A stretch of DNA of 64,000 nt from Luteolibacter rhizosphaerae (GTDB taxonomy: Bacteria > Verrucomicrobiota > Verrucomicrobiia > Verrucomicrobiales > Akkermansiaceae), in NCBI RefSeq assembly GCF_025950095.1, contig NZ_JAPDDR010000003.1:529522-593521 (forward strand), given 5' to 3'. Below the pieces are notes generated by a model. It searched no databases and was not told the DNA's origin. It saw only the letters and a program-made list of their open reading frames with translations. The position numbers and the translations under genes are program-made. Below, one piece after another: positions 17,203 through 24,665 of this stretch. Within the stretch, counting starts at the first letter, position 1, and each line of letters begins with the position of its first letter.

Positions 17203-17475
17203 CTACTTGCTGCCGTAGCCGCCGGGATTCTTGAAGCCATCCCCGTAGCCCCAGATGTAGTCGTTGCGATGGGCGCTCGGCAGCGTCCGGTCCGTGTTGA
17301 TGTGCGGGTTATACGGCCTGCCGCTGTAGCGGTCGCCGCTGCCATCGGTGTGGCCGCGATAGTAGGCGTCTCGAGGCGAATACCCCGCGGCCTGATAGCC
17401 GACGGCGTTATGACTGCATGCAGGCGCGGATAGCGCCACGATCACGCCCAGTGGGACAAGGGTGGACAATTTCAT
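17203..17475 (-). CDS. Small exported hypothetical protein
   Basis: This 90-residue protein has an N-terminal signal sequence (MKLSTLVPLGVIVALSAPAC). Cys20 could be a lipid attachment site, but the residues before it (APAC) fit the lipobox poorly. The mature part is short, polar and rich in Gly, Tyr, Asp and Arg (YYRGHTDGSGDRYSGR, DYIWGYGDGFKNPGGYG), and probably extended or disordered. No family is recognised. It has its own terminator immediately downstream. Confidence 0.7.
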   Translation of the reverse strand: MKLSTLVPLGVIVALSAPACSHNAVGYQAAGYSPRDAYYRGHTDGSGDRYSGRPYNPHINTDRTLPSAHRNDYIWGYGDGFKNPGGYGSK

Positions 17476-17532
17476 AGCACTCTCTCCCTAACACGTTTTT
17501 CCAGCCCGTCCAATGACATTTCAAACACCCAT

Positions 17533-18222
17533 TCAACGCCGCAGGCTCGCCCCGCGCGGACGTAATGGCGCCAGAGCCCCTAGGATCAGCCCCCCGGCGA
17601 AGCCACCGATATGGGCCCCATACGCCGTCGCGGATTCCACCTGACCCATCACCGAATAGACGTCGATCAACACCCCTGCCACACCCACCGCTGCGAGACG
17701 GGCCGGGCTGATTGGTCGCGAGATTGGCCAGATATGCGGATCCGGCAGATGCCACCGCATCGCCATCGAGAGATAGAACCCCTCGAAGCCCATCAGCGCC
17801 CCGGATGCCCCGAGCATGGGGATCGGCTTGTCCGGCGCCAGCGCCACATGAAAGGCCGCTGCGGTGAATGCCGTGACGAAAAAGATCCCGAACATCCAAC
17901 GCTGTCCGATCAAGTCCGCCACCAGCGCCGCGAAGATCCACAGGAAGAGCATGTTATAGATCACATGATCCGGGCTCCCGTGCAGGAACGCGTAGCTGAT
18001 CATCGTCCCGAAAGCCTTCGCATCCTCCGCCCCGAAGCTCCCGGCTACCAAGTGCTGCCATGCCCCCGTCACCTCGGTCGGCATGCACATGAAAGGCACA
18101 TACCACTCCCTCCCTTCCAGAGCTTGGAACACGTAGATCCCGAAAATCACCGCGATCAACCCCAGCAGCGGCCCCTGCGCCTCGAACAATCCCCGCGTGG
18201 CATCATAACGCACTCCTCTCAT
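17533..18222 (-). CDS. Rhomboid family intramembrane serine protease
   Basis: This 229-residue polytopic membrane protein has about six transmembrane helices. The catalytic dyad is complete: Ser140 in the GASGALMG motif of TM4 and His204 in AHIGGFAGG of TM6. The oxyanion His86 and Asn90 are in HVIYNMLFLW of TM2. Rhomboids cleave single-span membrane proteins within the bilayer. Substrates are not evident from the neighbours (small secreted protein, L-serine dehydratase). Confidence 0.93.
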   Translation of the reverse strand: MRGVRYDATRGLFEAQGPLLGLIAVIFGIYVFQALEGREWYVPFMCMPTEVTGAWQHLVAGSFGAEDAKAFGTMISYAFLHGSPDHVIYNMLFLWIFAALVADLIGQRWMFGIFFVTAFTAAAFHVALAPDKPIPMLGASGALMGFEGFYLSMAMRWHLPDPHIWPISRPISPARLAAVGVAGVLIDVYSVMGQVESATAYGAHIGGFAGGLILGALAPLRPRGASLRR

Positions 18223-18268
18223 CCTGCGGCACCATGGCGGCAGTCGGGCGCGGATGGCAAGCGGGGCC

Positions 18269-19639
18269 TCAGCACTCCACCACGTTCACCGCCAGACCCC
18301 CGCGCGACGTCTCCTTGTACTTCGACTTCATGTCCCGCCCCGTGTCCCGCATCGTCTTGATCACTTTGTCCAGCGACACGAAGTGCGAGCCGTCACCCGC
18401 CATCGCCAGTCGCGCTGCATTGATCGCCTTCACGGAAGCCATCGCATTCCGCTCGATGCACGGGATCTGCACCAGCCCGCCGACCGGATCGCAGGTCAGC
18501 CCCAAGTTGTGTTCCATCCCGATCTCCGCCGCATTCTCGACCTGCTTCGGCGTCCCGCCCAGATACTCCACCAGCCCCGCCGCCGCCATCGAGCAAGCCA
18601 CACCCACTTCCCCCTGACAACCGGCCTCCGCCCCGGAGATCGAGGCATTCCGCTTGTAGAGCATCCCGATCGCCGCCGCTGTCAGCAGGAAGCGGTGCAC
18701 GCCATCGGGGTGCGGCGAGTGCCGGAAACGATACGCATAGTGCAGAACGGCCGGGATGATCCCCGCGGCCCCGTTCGTCGGCGCCGTCACCACCCGCCCG
18801 CCCGCCGCATTCTCTTCGTTCACGGCCAGCGCGTAGAGATTGACCCAATCGAGGATTGTCAGCGGATCGGTCAGCGAAGCTTCAGGATGACTGCACAGGC
18901 TCTCGAAAATAGCCTTCGCGCGGCGCTTTACTTTCAGCCCCCCGGGCAGCGTGCCTTCCTGCGAGCACCCGCGCTTCACGCACAGCTGCATCGCCTGCCA
19001 CACGGCATTCAACCGCGCGCGCGTCTCCGCCTCCGGCCGGAAGGCCGCCTCGTTCTCTAACAATAGCGTCGCGATCGAGCACGCCTTGTTCTCGCAGTGC
19101 GCCATTAGCTCCGCCGCATTCGTGAAAGGATGCGCCACCGAAATCTCCGTAGCCACCGGTGCCTGCATCTCCGCCTCGCTCGCGATGAATCCACCGCCCA
19201 GCGAGTAGATCACCGCATCCGCCAGCGGGCTCCCCGCCGCATCCAGCGCCGTGAAATGCATGCCGTTCGGGTGCAGCGGCAGCGGCTTCAGCCGCTTGAA
19301 GTCCAGATCGGCCCGCTCGTCGAATTCGATCTCCTCCCCCCACGGCAGCAGCAGTCTCCCCGCGCGGATTCCCGCCAGCTTCGCCGGGATGCTGTCGATC
19401 TCCACCGTCTCCGGCTCCTCGCCTAGGAAGCCCAGCAGGATGGCCGAGTCCGTCCCGTGCCCCTTGCCCGTCGCCGCCAGCGATCCATACAGGTCGCAGC
19501 GCACCCGGCTCACCCGCTCGGCCAATCCCTGCTCCACCAGTCCGCGGACGAAGCGGCTGGCCGCCCGCATCGGACCCACCGTGTGGGATGAGGAGGGGCC
19601 TACGCCGATCGTGAAAAGGTCTAGTGCGGAAAGGGTCAT
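18269..19639 (-). CDS. sdaA: L-serine ammonia-lyase (L-serine dehydratase)
   Basis: This 456-residue single-chain enzyme converts L-serine to pyruvate and ammonia with a [4Fe-4S] cluster. The N-terminal beta domain has [18 protein letters not shown]. The C-terminal alpha domain carries the cluster cysteines in [21 protein letters not shown] and IPCIERN, with HNLGLTCDP close to the active site, and [14 protein letters not shown]. The length matches the E. coli SdaA type. It is divergent from the BenE-like permease gene. Confidence 0.95.
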   Translation of the reverse strand: MTLSALDLFTIGVGPSSSHTVGPMRAASRFVRGLVEQGLAERVSRVRCDLYGSLAATGKGHGTDSAILLGFLGEEPETVEIDSIPAKLAGIRAGRLLLPWGEEIEFDERADLDFKRLKPLPLHPNGMHFTALDAAGSPLADAVIYSLGGGFIASEAEMQAPVATEISVAHPFTNAAELMAHCENKACSIATLLLENEAAFRPEAETRARLNAVWQAMQLCVKRGCSQEGTLPGGLKVKRRAKAIFESLCSHPEASLTDPLTILDWVNLYALAVNEENAAGGRVVTAPTNGAAGIIPAVLHYAYRFRHSPHPDGVHRFLLTAAAIGMLYKRNASISGAEAGCQGEVGVACSMAAAGLVEYLGGTPKQVENAAEIGMEHNLGLTCDPVGGLVQIPCIERNAMASVKAINAARLAMAGDGSHFVSLDKVIKTMRDTGRDMKSKYKETSRGGLAVNVVEC

Positions 19640-19792
19640 GACCGCCGCGTATCCTTTCCGGAAGCGGTTTCCGGCGCAAGAACGCGGGGAAAAATTGACC
19701 GAATCCGCATAAGCCCCCGCCTCTTCGTGTCAAAGCCCGCACGCCCGGCCATTGACTCCGCCCGCCCGCAAGCGCATGACGGCCCGGCCCGC

Positions 19793-20965
19793 ATGCTGAA
19801 GGACTTCTCCATTTCCGCACTCGTCGCGGGTTTCGTCTCCGTGCTGGTCGGCTTTTCCAGCTCCGTCGCCATCATCTTCCAGGCCACGCAGAATCTCCAC
19901 GCCACCCCCGAGCAGACCGCCTCGTGGATCTGGGCCATCGGCATCGGCATGGGGATTCCCTCCATCCTCTTCTCCATCGCCACGCGGAAGCCCATCCTCA
20001 TCGCCTGGTCCACCCCCGGCGTCGTCGTCATCGGCGCTGCCGCCGCGGCCGGGCACCTCACCATGCCGCAGGCCATCGGCTGCTTTCTCTTCAGCGCCGT
20101 GCTCATCATTGTCACCGGCTTCAGCGGCGGCTTTGAGAAGGTGATGAACTGCCTGCCCCTACCGCTCGCTTCCGCGCTGCTCGCCGGCGTGCTCTCCCGC
20201 TTCGCACTCGATGCCTTCGTCGCCGTGCCGCGGAATCCCGCCCTCGTCCTGCCCATGGTCGGCGCTTACGTCCTCGGTCGCCGCTTCTGGCCCCGGGCAA
20301 ATGTCCCTGTCATCCTCCTGCTCGGCATCGCCATCGTCGCGATCCAGGGGCTGTTCCATATGGAGCGCGTCCCGTGGGGCATCACCCTGCCGGTCTGGAT
20401 CGCGCCGGAGTTCTCCGCCGCCGCCCTCATCGGCGTTGGCATCCCCTTGTTCATCGTCACCATGGCCTCGCAGAATCTGCCGGGCATCGCCGCCATCCGC
20501 GTCGGCGGCTACGAGGCCCCGGTGTCGAAGATCATCGGCTGGACCGGCGTCTCCACCTTCCTCCTCGCCCCCTTCGGGGCCTTCGGCATCAATCTTGCCG
20601 CCATCACCGCCGCCTTCGTCGTCGGCCCGGAGGCCCATCCGGATCCCGCCCGCCGCTACTGGGCCCCAGTCTGTGCCGGTCTCTTTTACCTCCTCATCGG
20701 CGTCTTCGGCGCCACGGTCGCGGGACTCTTCTCGGCCTTCCCCCGGGAGCTCGTGCTCGCCGTAGGCGGCCTCGCCCTGCTCGCCACCATCGGGAATGCT
20801 TTGGCCGCCGCTCTCGGGGAGGACCGCTATCGGGAGGCCTCGGCCCTCACCTTCTTCGTCACCCTTTCCGGCATCACCCTGCTAGGCATCGGCTCCGCCT
20901 TCTGGGGCATCGTCGCCGGGGCCATCGTGCTGCTCCTGCACCGCCGTCCGGCACACGCGGTTTGA
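19793..20965 (+). CDS. BenE family benzoate/H+ symporter-like permease
   Basis: This ~390-residue protein has about 12 membrane helices, with LKDFSISALVAGFVSVLVGFSSS at the N-terminus and VTMASQNLPGIAAIR in the middle, both characteristic of BenE. Relatives import benzoate, but the window has no benzoate-degradation genes apart from a dienelactone-hydrolase-like gene 31 bases downstream. The open frame begins at a GTG at 19727; ATG at 19793 is preferred because the extra 22 residues are polar and not conserved in the family. Confidence 0.85.
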   Translation: MLKDFSISALVAGFVSVLVGFSSSVAIIFQATQNLHATPEQTASWIWAIGIGMGIPSILFSIATRKPILIAWSTPGVVVIGAAAAAGHLTMPQAIGCFLFSAVLIIVTGFSGGFEKVMNCLPLPLASALLAGVLSRFALDAFVAVPRNPALVLPMVGAYVLGRRFWPRANVPVILLLGIAIVAIQGLFHMERVPWGITLPVWIAPEFSAAALIGVGIPLFIVTMASQNLPGIAAIRVGGYEAPVSKIIGWTGVSTFLLAPFGAFGINLAAITAAFVVGPEAHPDPARRYWAPVCAGLFYLLIGVFGATVAGLFSAFPRELVLAVGGLALLATIGNALAAALGEDRYREASALTFFVTLSGITLLGIGSAFWGIVAGAIVLLLHRRPAHAV

Positions 20966-20996
20966 CAGCGCCCCTCGGCTCGCTTTGCTGGCCATG

Positions 20997-21770
20997 ATGA
21001 AATCCCTGATCCTTTCCCTCCTCGCCATCGCCTCAGCCTCCGCCGCCATCGTGGAAAAGCCCGTCGAATACAAACAAGGCGACCTCACCCTCGAAGGCTT
21101 CCACGTCTACGACGACAAAGTCGAGGGCAAGCGCCCCGCCGTCCTGGTCATTCACCAGTGGACCGGCCTCTCCGACTACGAGAAGATGCGCAGCCGCAAG
21201 CTCGCGGAACTCGGCTACAACGTTTTCGCCGCCGATATCTACGGCAAGGGTATCCGCCCCGTTCCGCCCGAAGCGTCGAAGGAAGCGGGCAAATACAAAG
21301 GCGACCGCGACCTCTACCGCGCTCGCCTGAATGCCGCGCTCGACGTGCTCAAGGCCGATGAACACACCGATACCTCCCGCATCGCCGCCATCGGCTACTG
21401 CTTCGGTGGTGGCGGTGTCCTCGAGCTCGCCCGCAGCGGCGCGGACATTGCCGGGGTCGTCTCCTTCCACGGCGCCATCGATGCCGCCCCCGGCAAGGAA
21501 GCTCCCGCCGGTGGCGTGAAGGCGAAGGTCCTCGTCCTCCACGGTGCCATCGATCCCCATGTCCCCAGCGAGCACGTCCTCGCCTTCGGCAAGGAAATGG
21601 AGAACGCCGGTGCCGACTGGCAATTCGTCGCCTATGGCGACGCCGTTCACTCCTTCACCCAAGAGAAAGCCGGCAACGATCCCTCCAAAGGCTCTGCCTA
21701 CAACGAGAAAGCCGACAAGCGCTCATGGGAAGCCATGAAGACCTTCTTCGCCGAGATCTTCGCCAAGTAA
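20997..21770 (+). CDS. Exported dienelactone hydrolase family protein
   Basis: This ~257-residue alpha/beta hydrolase has a signal peptide (MKSLILSLLAIASASA). The catalytic triad of the family is present: Cys in GYCFGGGG (nucleophile elbow G-x-C-x-G), Asp in LHGAIDPHV and His in DAVHSFTQ. VIHQWTGLSDYEKMRSRKLAELGY is the usual DLH core. Secreted family members may act on esters or lactones; the physiological substrate is unknown. In-frame ATG codons at 20994 and 20997 are both possible starts. It probably shares a transcript with the BenE-like gene. Confidence 0.88.
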   Translation: MKSLILSLLAIASASAAIVEKPVEYKQGDLTLEGFHVYDDKVEGKRPAVLVIHQWTGLSDYEKMRSRKLAELGYNVFAADIYGKGIRPVPPEASKEAGKYKGDRDLYRARLNAALDVLKADEHTDTSRIAAIGYCFGGGGVLELARSGADIAGVVSFHGAIDAAPGKEAPAGGVKAKVLVLHGAIDPHVPSEHVLAFGKEMENAGADWQFVAYGDAVHSFTQEKAGNDPSKGSAYNEKADKRSWEAMKTFFAEIFAK

Positions 21771-21791
21771 TCCCCGCGCACTCCTTTCGAG

Positions 21792-21874
21792 GGCAGGATG
21801 CTTATCCCGCATCCTGCCTCCTCATCCTCCCCGTCATCCGCCCAGACCCGTGGAGCCCATCAGGACCGGCTCCA
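21792..21874. terminator. Two hairpins between convergent genes, probable transcription end
   Basis: Hairpin 1 pairs GGCAGGATGC (21792-21801) with GCATCCTGCC (21809-21818), a perfect 10-bp stem with a 7-base loop. Hairpin 2 pairs TGGAGCC (21851-21857) with GGCTCCA (21868-21874). They lie between the convergent hydrolase and the 21885-22640 gene. Neither is followed by a strong T-run, so this is a likely but not textbook terminator. Confidence 0.5.
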
Positions 21875-21884
21875 CCTCCTGTCC

Positions 21885-21925
21885 TCAATCTTTTCGCGCC
21901 TTTTGCGCCTCTTCGCGGCTAAAAG
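21885..21925. repeat. Dispersed low-complexity repeat (CGCGCC-TTTTGCGCC-TCTTCGCGG type)
   Basis: The stretch CTTTTCGCGCCTTTTGCGCC followed by TCTTCGCGGCTAAAAG matches a short repeat I recognise from the intergenic DNA of many PVC and other genomes; in shadow frames it reads FAPFAPLR or SREEAQKARKD. Here it forms the 3' end of the gene on the minus strand, including its stop codon. Recognition is from memory, not from a search. Confidence 0.5.
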
Positions 21926-22640
21926 ACCCTAGGCTCCTCCATCCCCACTCCTCCACCTTGCTCGGCCGCGCCCGCTCCAGCGTCATATTCGGCTTACCGT
22001 CATCACCGATCAGCATATTCCCCTCGTCCGCCAGGATCAGCACCGTCCCCCAATCGAACCTCACCCGGTTCGGCCCATGCGCTGCCCAGCCCGATCCCTC
22101 CCACTTCTTATCGAGCGTGAAGACATGCACCACCTTGTTGTTCTCCACCCTTCGCCAGAGCGTCCCCGCCAAGTCGGTCTCGAGGTTGGCCACCACCCCC
22201 ACGCCTAACAGCAGCCGCTTCTTCTCCGCCACGATCTGCTTGGCCAGCTCGGGATTGTCCGTCGTCCCGGGGATCGAGTTCAGCGCCGCCGTGTAAACCG
22301 AGTTCGGCCGCCGCGCCGCGGCGATCGCCCCTTCGTGGATCTTGTTCAGCTCCTTGATCAGCGTGCGCTGCGGCCCTTGCGCCTTCTTCGGCAGGTTACC
22401 GTTCTCCTTGGTCGCGGGTGTGATCCCCGCCGCTCCCTTGCGCTCGGCCACGATCGCGGCGGCGCTGTTCGCATCCCCCTTGGCGATCAGGTCGGCCTCC
22501 ACCCGGTCGAGTTGCACCAGATAGGCATCACGCGCCAGTCTCTCTGCCGACTCCGCCTTAACTAGAATCTTGTCGATCTCCGCGCGATGCCGTGCCGCAT
22601 GCGGCGCGATCAGCGGATCAAGCTCCTTTGATTCAAGCAC
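21885..22640 (-). CDS. Hypothetical protein, possibly damaged at the N-terminus
   Basis: This protein is 251 residues from a GTG. The first ~60 residues (KELDPLIAPHAARHRAEIDK, LVQLDRVEADLIAKGD) form the heptad-like helical segment often found after the signal peptide of secreted PVC proteins; the rest is soluble with GWAAHGPNRVRFDWG near the C-terminus. No signal peptide is present in this frame. Upstream, an ATG at 22696 opens a short frame encoding MHAALRSLPLILR that ends at 22643, suggesting that the secretion signal is frameshifted away. The last residues (SREEAQKARKD) are encoded by a dispersed repeat. It may be a decaying gene. Confidence 0.6.
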   Translation of the reverse strand: MLESKELDPLIAPHAARHRAEIDKILVKAESAERLARDAYLVQLDRVEADLIAKGDANSAAAIVAERKGAAGITPATKENGNLPKKAQGPQRTLIKELNKIHEGAIAAARRPNSVYTAALNSIPGTTDNPELAKQIVAEKKRLLLGVGVVANLETDLAGTLWRRVENNKVVHVFTLDKKWEGSGWAAHGPNRVRFDWGTVLILADEGNMLIGDDGKPNMTLERARPSKVEEWGWRSLGSFSREEAQKARKD

Positions 22641-22748
22641 CTTTAGGGGCAGGAGGATCGCAAAATCAGCGGGAGGGAGCGGAGGGCCGCGTGCATCGGG
22701 TCAGGCTTCCCGAGTCATGTCATCCGTCAAGATGAAAGGACTCCACGC

Positions 22749-23438
22749 TTATTCGTCCAGCTTTGCTTCGATAACTTTCTTCTGCTCCTCCGCCGTGAGT
22801 TCGCCGGTCCAGAGATAGGTCCCGCCGAAGTAGGCCCGCATCCCGTGGAAGGGAGAGGTGTTCTCCCCTTCCACCATGATCTTGCCCGGCTTGTCGTAGC
22901 CCTCGCGGAAGGTCAGCCAGGTCGGGCGCTCCTCGCCGTCCGCCTTCGTCTCGTAAAATCCCATCATCCCGTTGCGCCGGAATTCCCCGCCGATCCCGCC
23001 GACATGGAAGGTCGGCCCGCGCACCACATGCAGGGCGAACCATGCCTTGCCGTCCTTCTCGACGATCTCCAGCTCGCCATTGTAGCCGTCGGAGTAGCGT
23101 CCGCCCCAGCCCTCCTTTCGCTCGTCCAGCTTCAGCCATGCCTTCAGCCAGTCGATCCGTCCCTCGGTGAGCCCCGCCGCCAGCTCCCAGCGATCCACTG
23201 CGGTTTCAGGCTGGCCCTCCTTCTCCTGCCATTCGGCCATGAATTCACGGTGCTCCACCCACTCGCGTTGATCCTTCTGCAGCTCGGCGAATCGTTCCGC
23301 CGGCAGCTTTGTCTTCAGCTGCGCATACACCTCGTTCAGTGCCTTGTCCTGCTTGGCATACTCGGCCTTGGCCGCCTCCAGTTCATTGCCGCAGGCGATG
23401 CCGAGGATGAGAAAGAATCCGATGATCGCGAATTTCAT
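22749..23438 (-). CDS. Secreted protein with LprI-like N-terminal domain
   Basis: This 229-residue protein has a signal peptide (MKFAIIGFFLILGIACG; Cys16 could be lipidated). Residues ~22-105 resemble the lysozyme-inhibitor LprI N-terminal domain (LNEVYAQLKTKLP, ELQKDQREWVEHRE), a small helical periplasmic domain. The C-terminal half is beta-rich (ELEIVEKDGKAWFALHVVRG, GGEFRRNGMMGFYETK) and ends with a charged helix. It could protect the envelope or bind a small ligand; inhibition of lysozyme is not proved for this domain. The frame is open far upstream, but ATG at 23438 is the only start with a signal peptide. Confidence 0.75.
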   Translation of the reverse strand: MKFAIIGFFLILGIACGNELEAAKAEYAKQDKALNEVYAQLKTKLPAERFAELQKDQREWVEHREFMAEWQEKEGQPETAVDRWELAAGLTEGRIDWLKAWLKLDERKEGWGGRYSDGYNGELEIVEKDGKAWFALHVVRGPTFHVGGIGGEFRRNGMMGFYETKADGEERPTWLTFREGYDKPGKIMVEGENTSPFHGMRAYFGGTYLWTGELTAEEQKKVIEAKLDE

Positions 23439-23585
23439 GGCGGCACTCTTGTATCTGCCGCGTGATCCGGCAATCCGGATGCGTATTCCGGTTTGTGCAT
23501 TCCGCGAAGTCCATGTAGCGGAAGAGGCTTTCCGGGGGATGAAGGATTCACTTTGCTTCCCCACTCGCTTAACTGTCTGAACCCC

Positions 23586-24605
23586 ATGTCCCAACCCGTC
23601 TCCACGCTGCTCGCGTGTACGCTCTTGCTCGCGCCCGGCTTCCTGCTCGCGCAGGGCAAAGGCCCCGCCGCCGCGGTGGCAGCGGAAACTTACGCGGTGA
23701 AGACGACCCCCATGGCTTCTACGGTCACCACCGTCGGCACCTTGCGCGCGAATGAATCGGTGGACATTGTCCCCGAACTCACCAAGCGACTCGTCAAGGT
23801 CGAGGTGCAAGAGGGCGCTCAAGTGTCCAAGGACGAGGTGCTCTTCATCCTCGATGATGCCGATCTGACCGCGGAAATCTCCGAGATCGATGCACGGCTC
23901 AAACTCGCCGAGGCGAATGAAACCCGCACCGGATCCCTCCTGCCGGAGCGCGCGATCAGCAAGCAGGCCTACGATCTGGCGAAGGCGGAGCTCGATATCT
24001 TCAAGGCCCAGAAGGTCACCCGCGAAGTGGAGTTGGCCAAGACCCGCATCCGCGCCCCCTTCGCCGGGAAGACCGGCGTGCGGCGCGTGAGTGAGGGCGC
24101 CTTGGTGACACCCACTACCGTGCTCATGAGCCTGCAGGACCTCTCTCGGATCAAGGTCGACTTCCCCTTGCCTGAGCGCTACGCCGCAGAGGTGAAGCCG
24201 GGTCAGAAGTTCAGCTTCACCGTCGCCGGGAATGCCACCCGGTTTGAGGGGAAGGTGCAGGTCATCGAACCCGCCGTGGAGGCCGCCACCCGCAGCCTTC
24301 ACGTACGCGGCGTCTGCGAGCAGCCGAAGGGCCTGCTTCCCGGCGGCTTCGCGGACGTAACCTTGGACCTCGATACCGTGGAGAACGGCTTCGCCATCCC
24401 CAGCCAGGCGGTTGTTCCCTCCGCGAAAGGGCAGGGGGTTTACGTCCTGAAGGACGGCAAGGCGGAGTTCCGCGATGTCGAGATCGGTCTCCGCACCGCC
24501 GGTCAGGTCCAAGTCCTGCACGGACTGGCCGAAGGAGACCAGGTGCTTACCACCAATCTCCTCCGCCTCCGCCCCGGCGTCGAAGTCACCCCCCTTACCC
24601 CCTGA
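23586..24605 (+). CDS. RND efflux periplasmic adaptor (membrane fusion protein)
   Basis: This 339-residue exported protein has a signal peptide (LLACTLLLAPGFLLAQ), a barrel-sandwich/lipoyl half (VDIVPELTKRLVKVEVQEGAQV), a short coiled-coil hairpin (~95-150) and the return lipoyl half (TRIRAPFAGKTGVRRVSEGA). A beta-barrel domain (DLSRIKVDFPLPERYA) and a membrane-proximal domain (IPSQAVVPSAKGQGVYVLKDG) follow. It bridges the RND pump and an outer-membrane channel. The pump gene lies 60 bases downstream; no TolC-like gene is in the window. The frame is open from 23493, but ATG at 23586 opens the signal peptide. Confidence 0.93.
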   Translation: MSQPVSTLLACTLLLAPGFLLAQGKGPAAAVAAETYAVKTTPMASTVTTVGTLRANESVDIVPELTKRLVKVEVQEGAQVSKDEVLFILDDADLTAEISEIDARLKLAEANETRTGSLLPERAISKQAYDLAKAELDIFKAQKVTREVELAKTRIRAPFAGKTGVRRVSEGALVTPTTVLMSLQDLSRIKVDFPLPERYAAEVKPGQKFSFTVAGNATRFEGKVQVIEPAVEAATRSLHVRGVCEQPKGLLPGGFADVTLDLDTVENGFAIPSQAVVPSAKGQGVYVLKDGKAEFRDVEIGLRTAGQVQVLHGLAEGDQVLTTNLLRLRPGVEVTPLTP

Positions 24606-24610
24606 CTCTT

Positions 24611-24643
24611 CTAAGCATTCTGGTTTAGAGAATTAGTGCTTAG
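24611..24643 (+). promoter_or_regulatory. AT-rich hairpin between RND adaptor and pump genes
   Basis: CTAAGCA (24611-24617) pairs with TGCTTAG (24637-24643), and inside it TTCT (24618-24621) pairs with AGAA (24629-24632), leaving a GGTTTAG loop and a four-base bulge. It is the most AT-rich spot in a GC-rich operon and sits 22 bases before the pump's GTG. There is no T-run. It could set the adaptor-to-pump ratio by RNA processing or partial termination. Confidence 0.45.
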
Positions 24644-24665
24644 TAACTAGTCATTTCGATATTCT

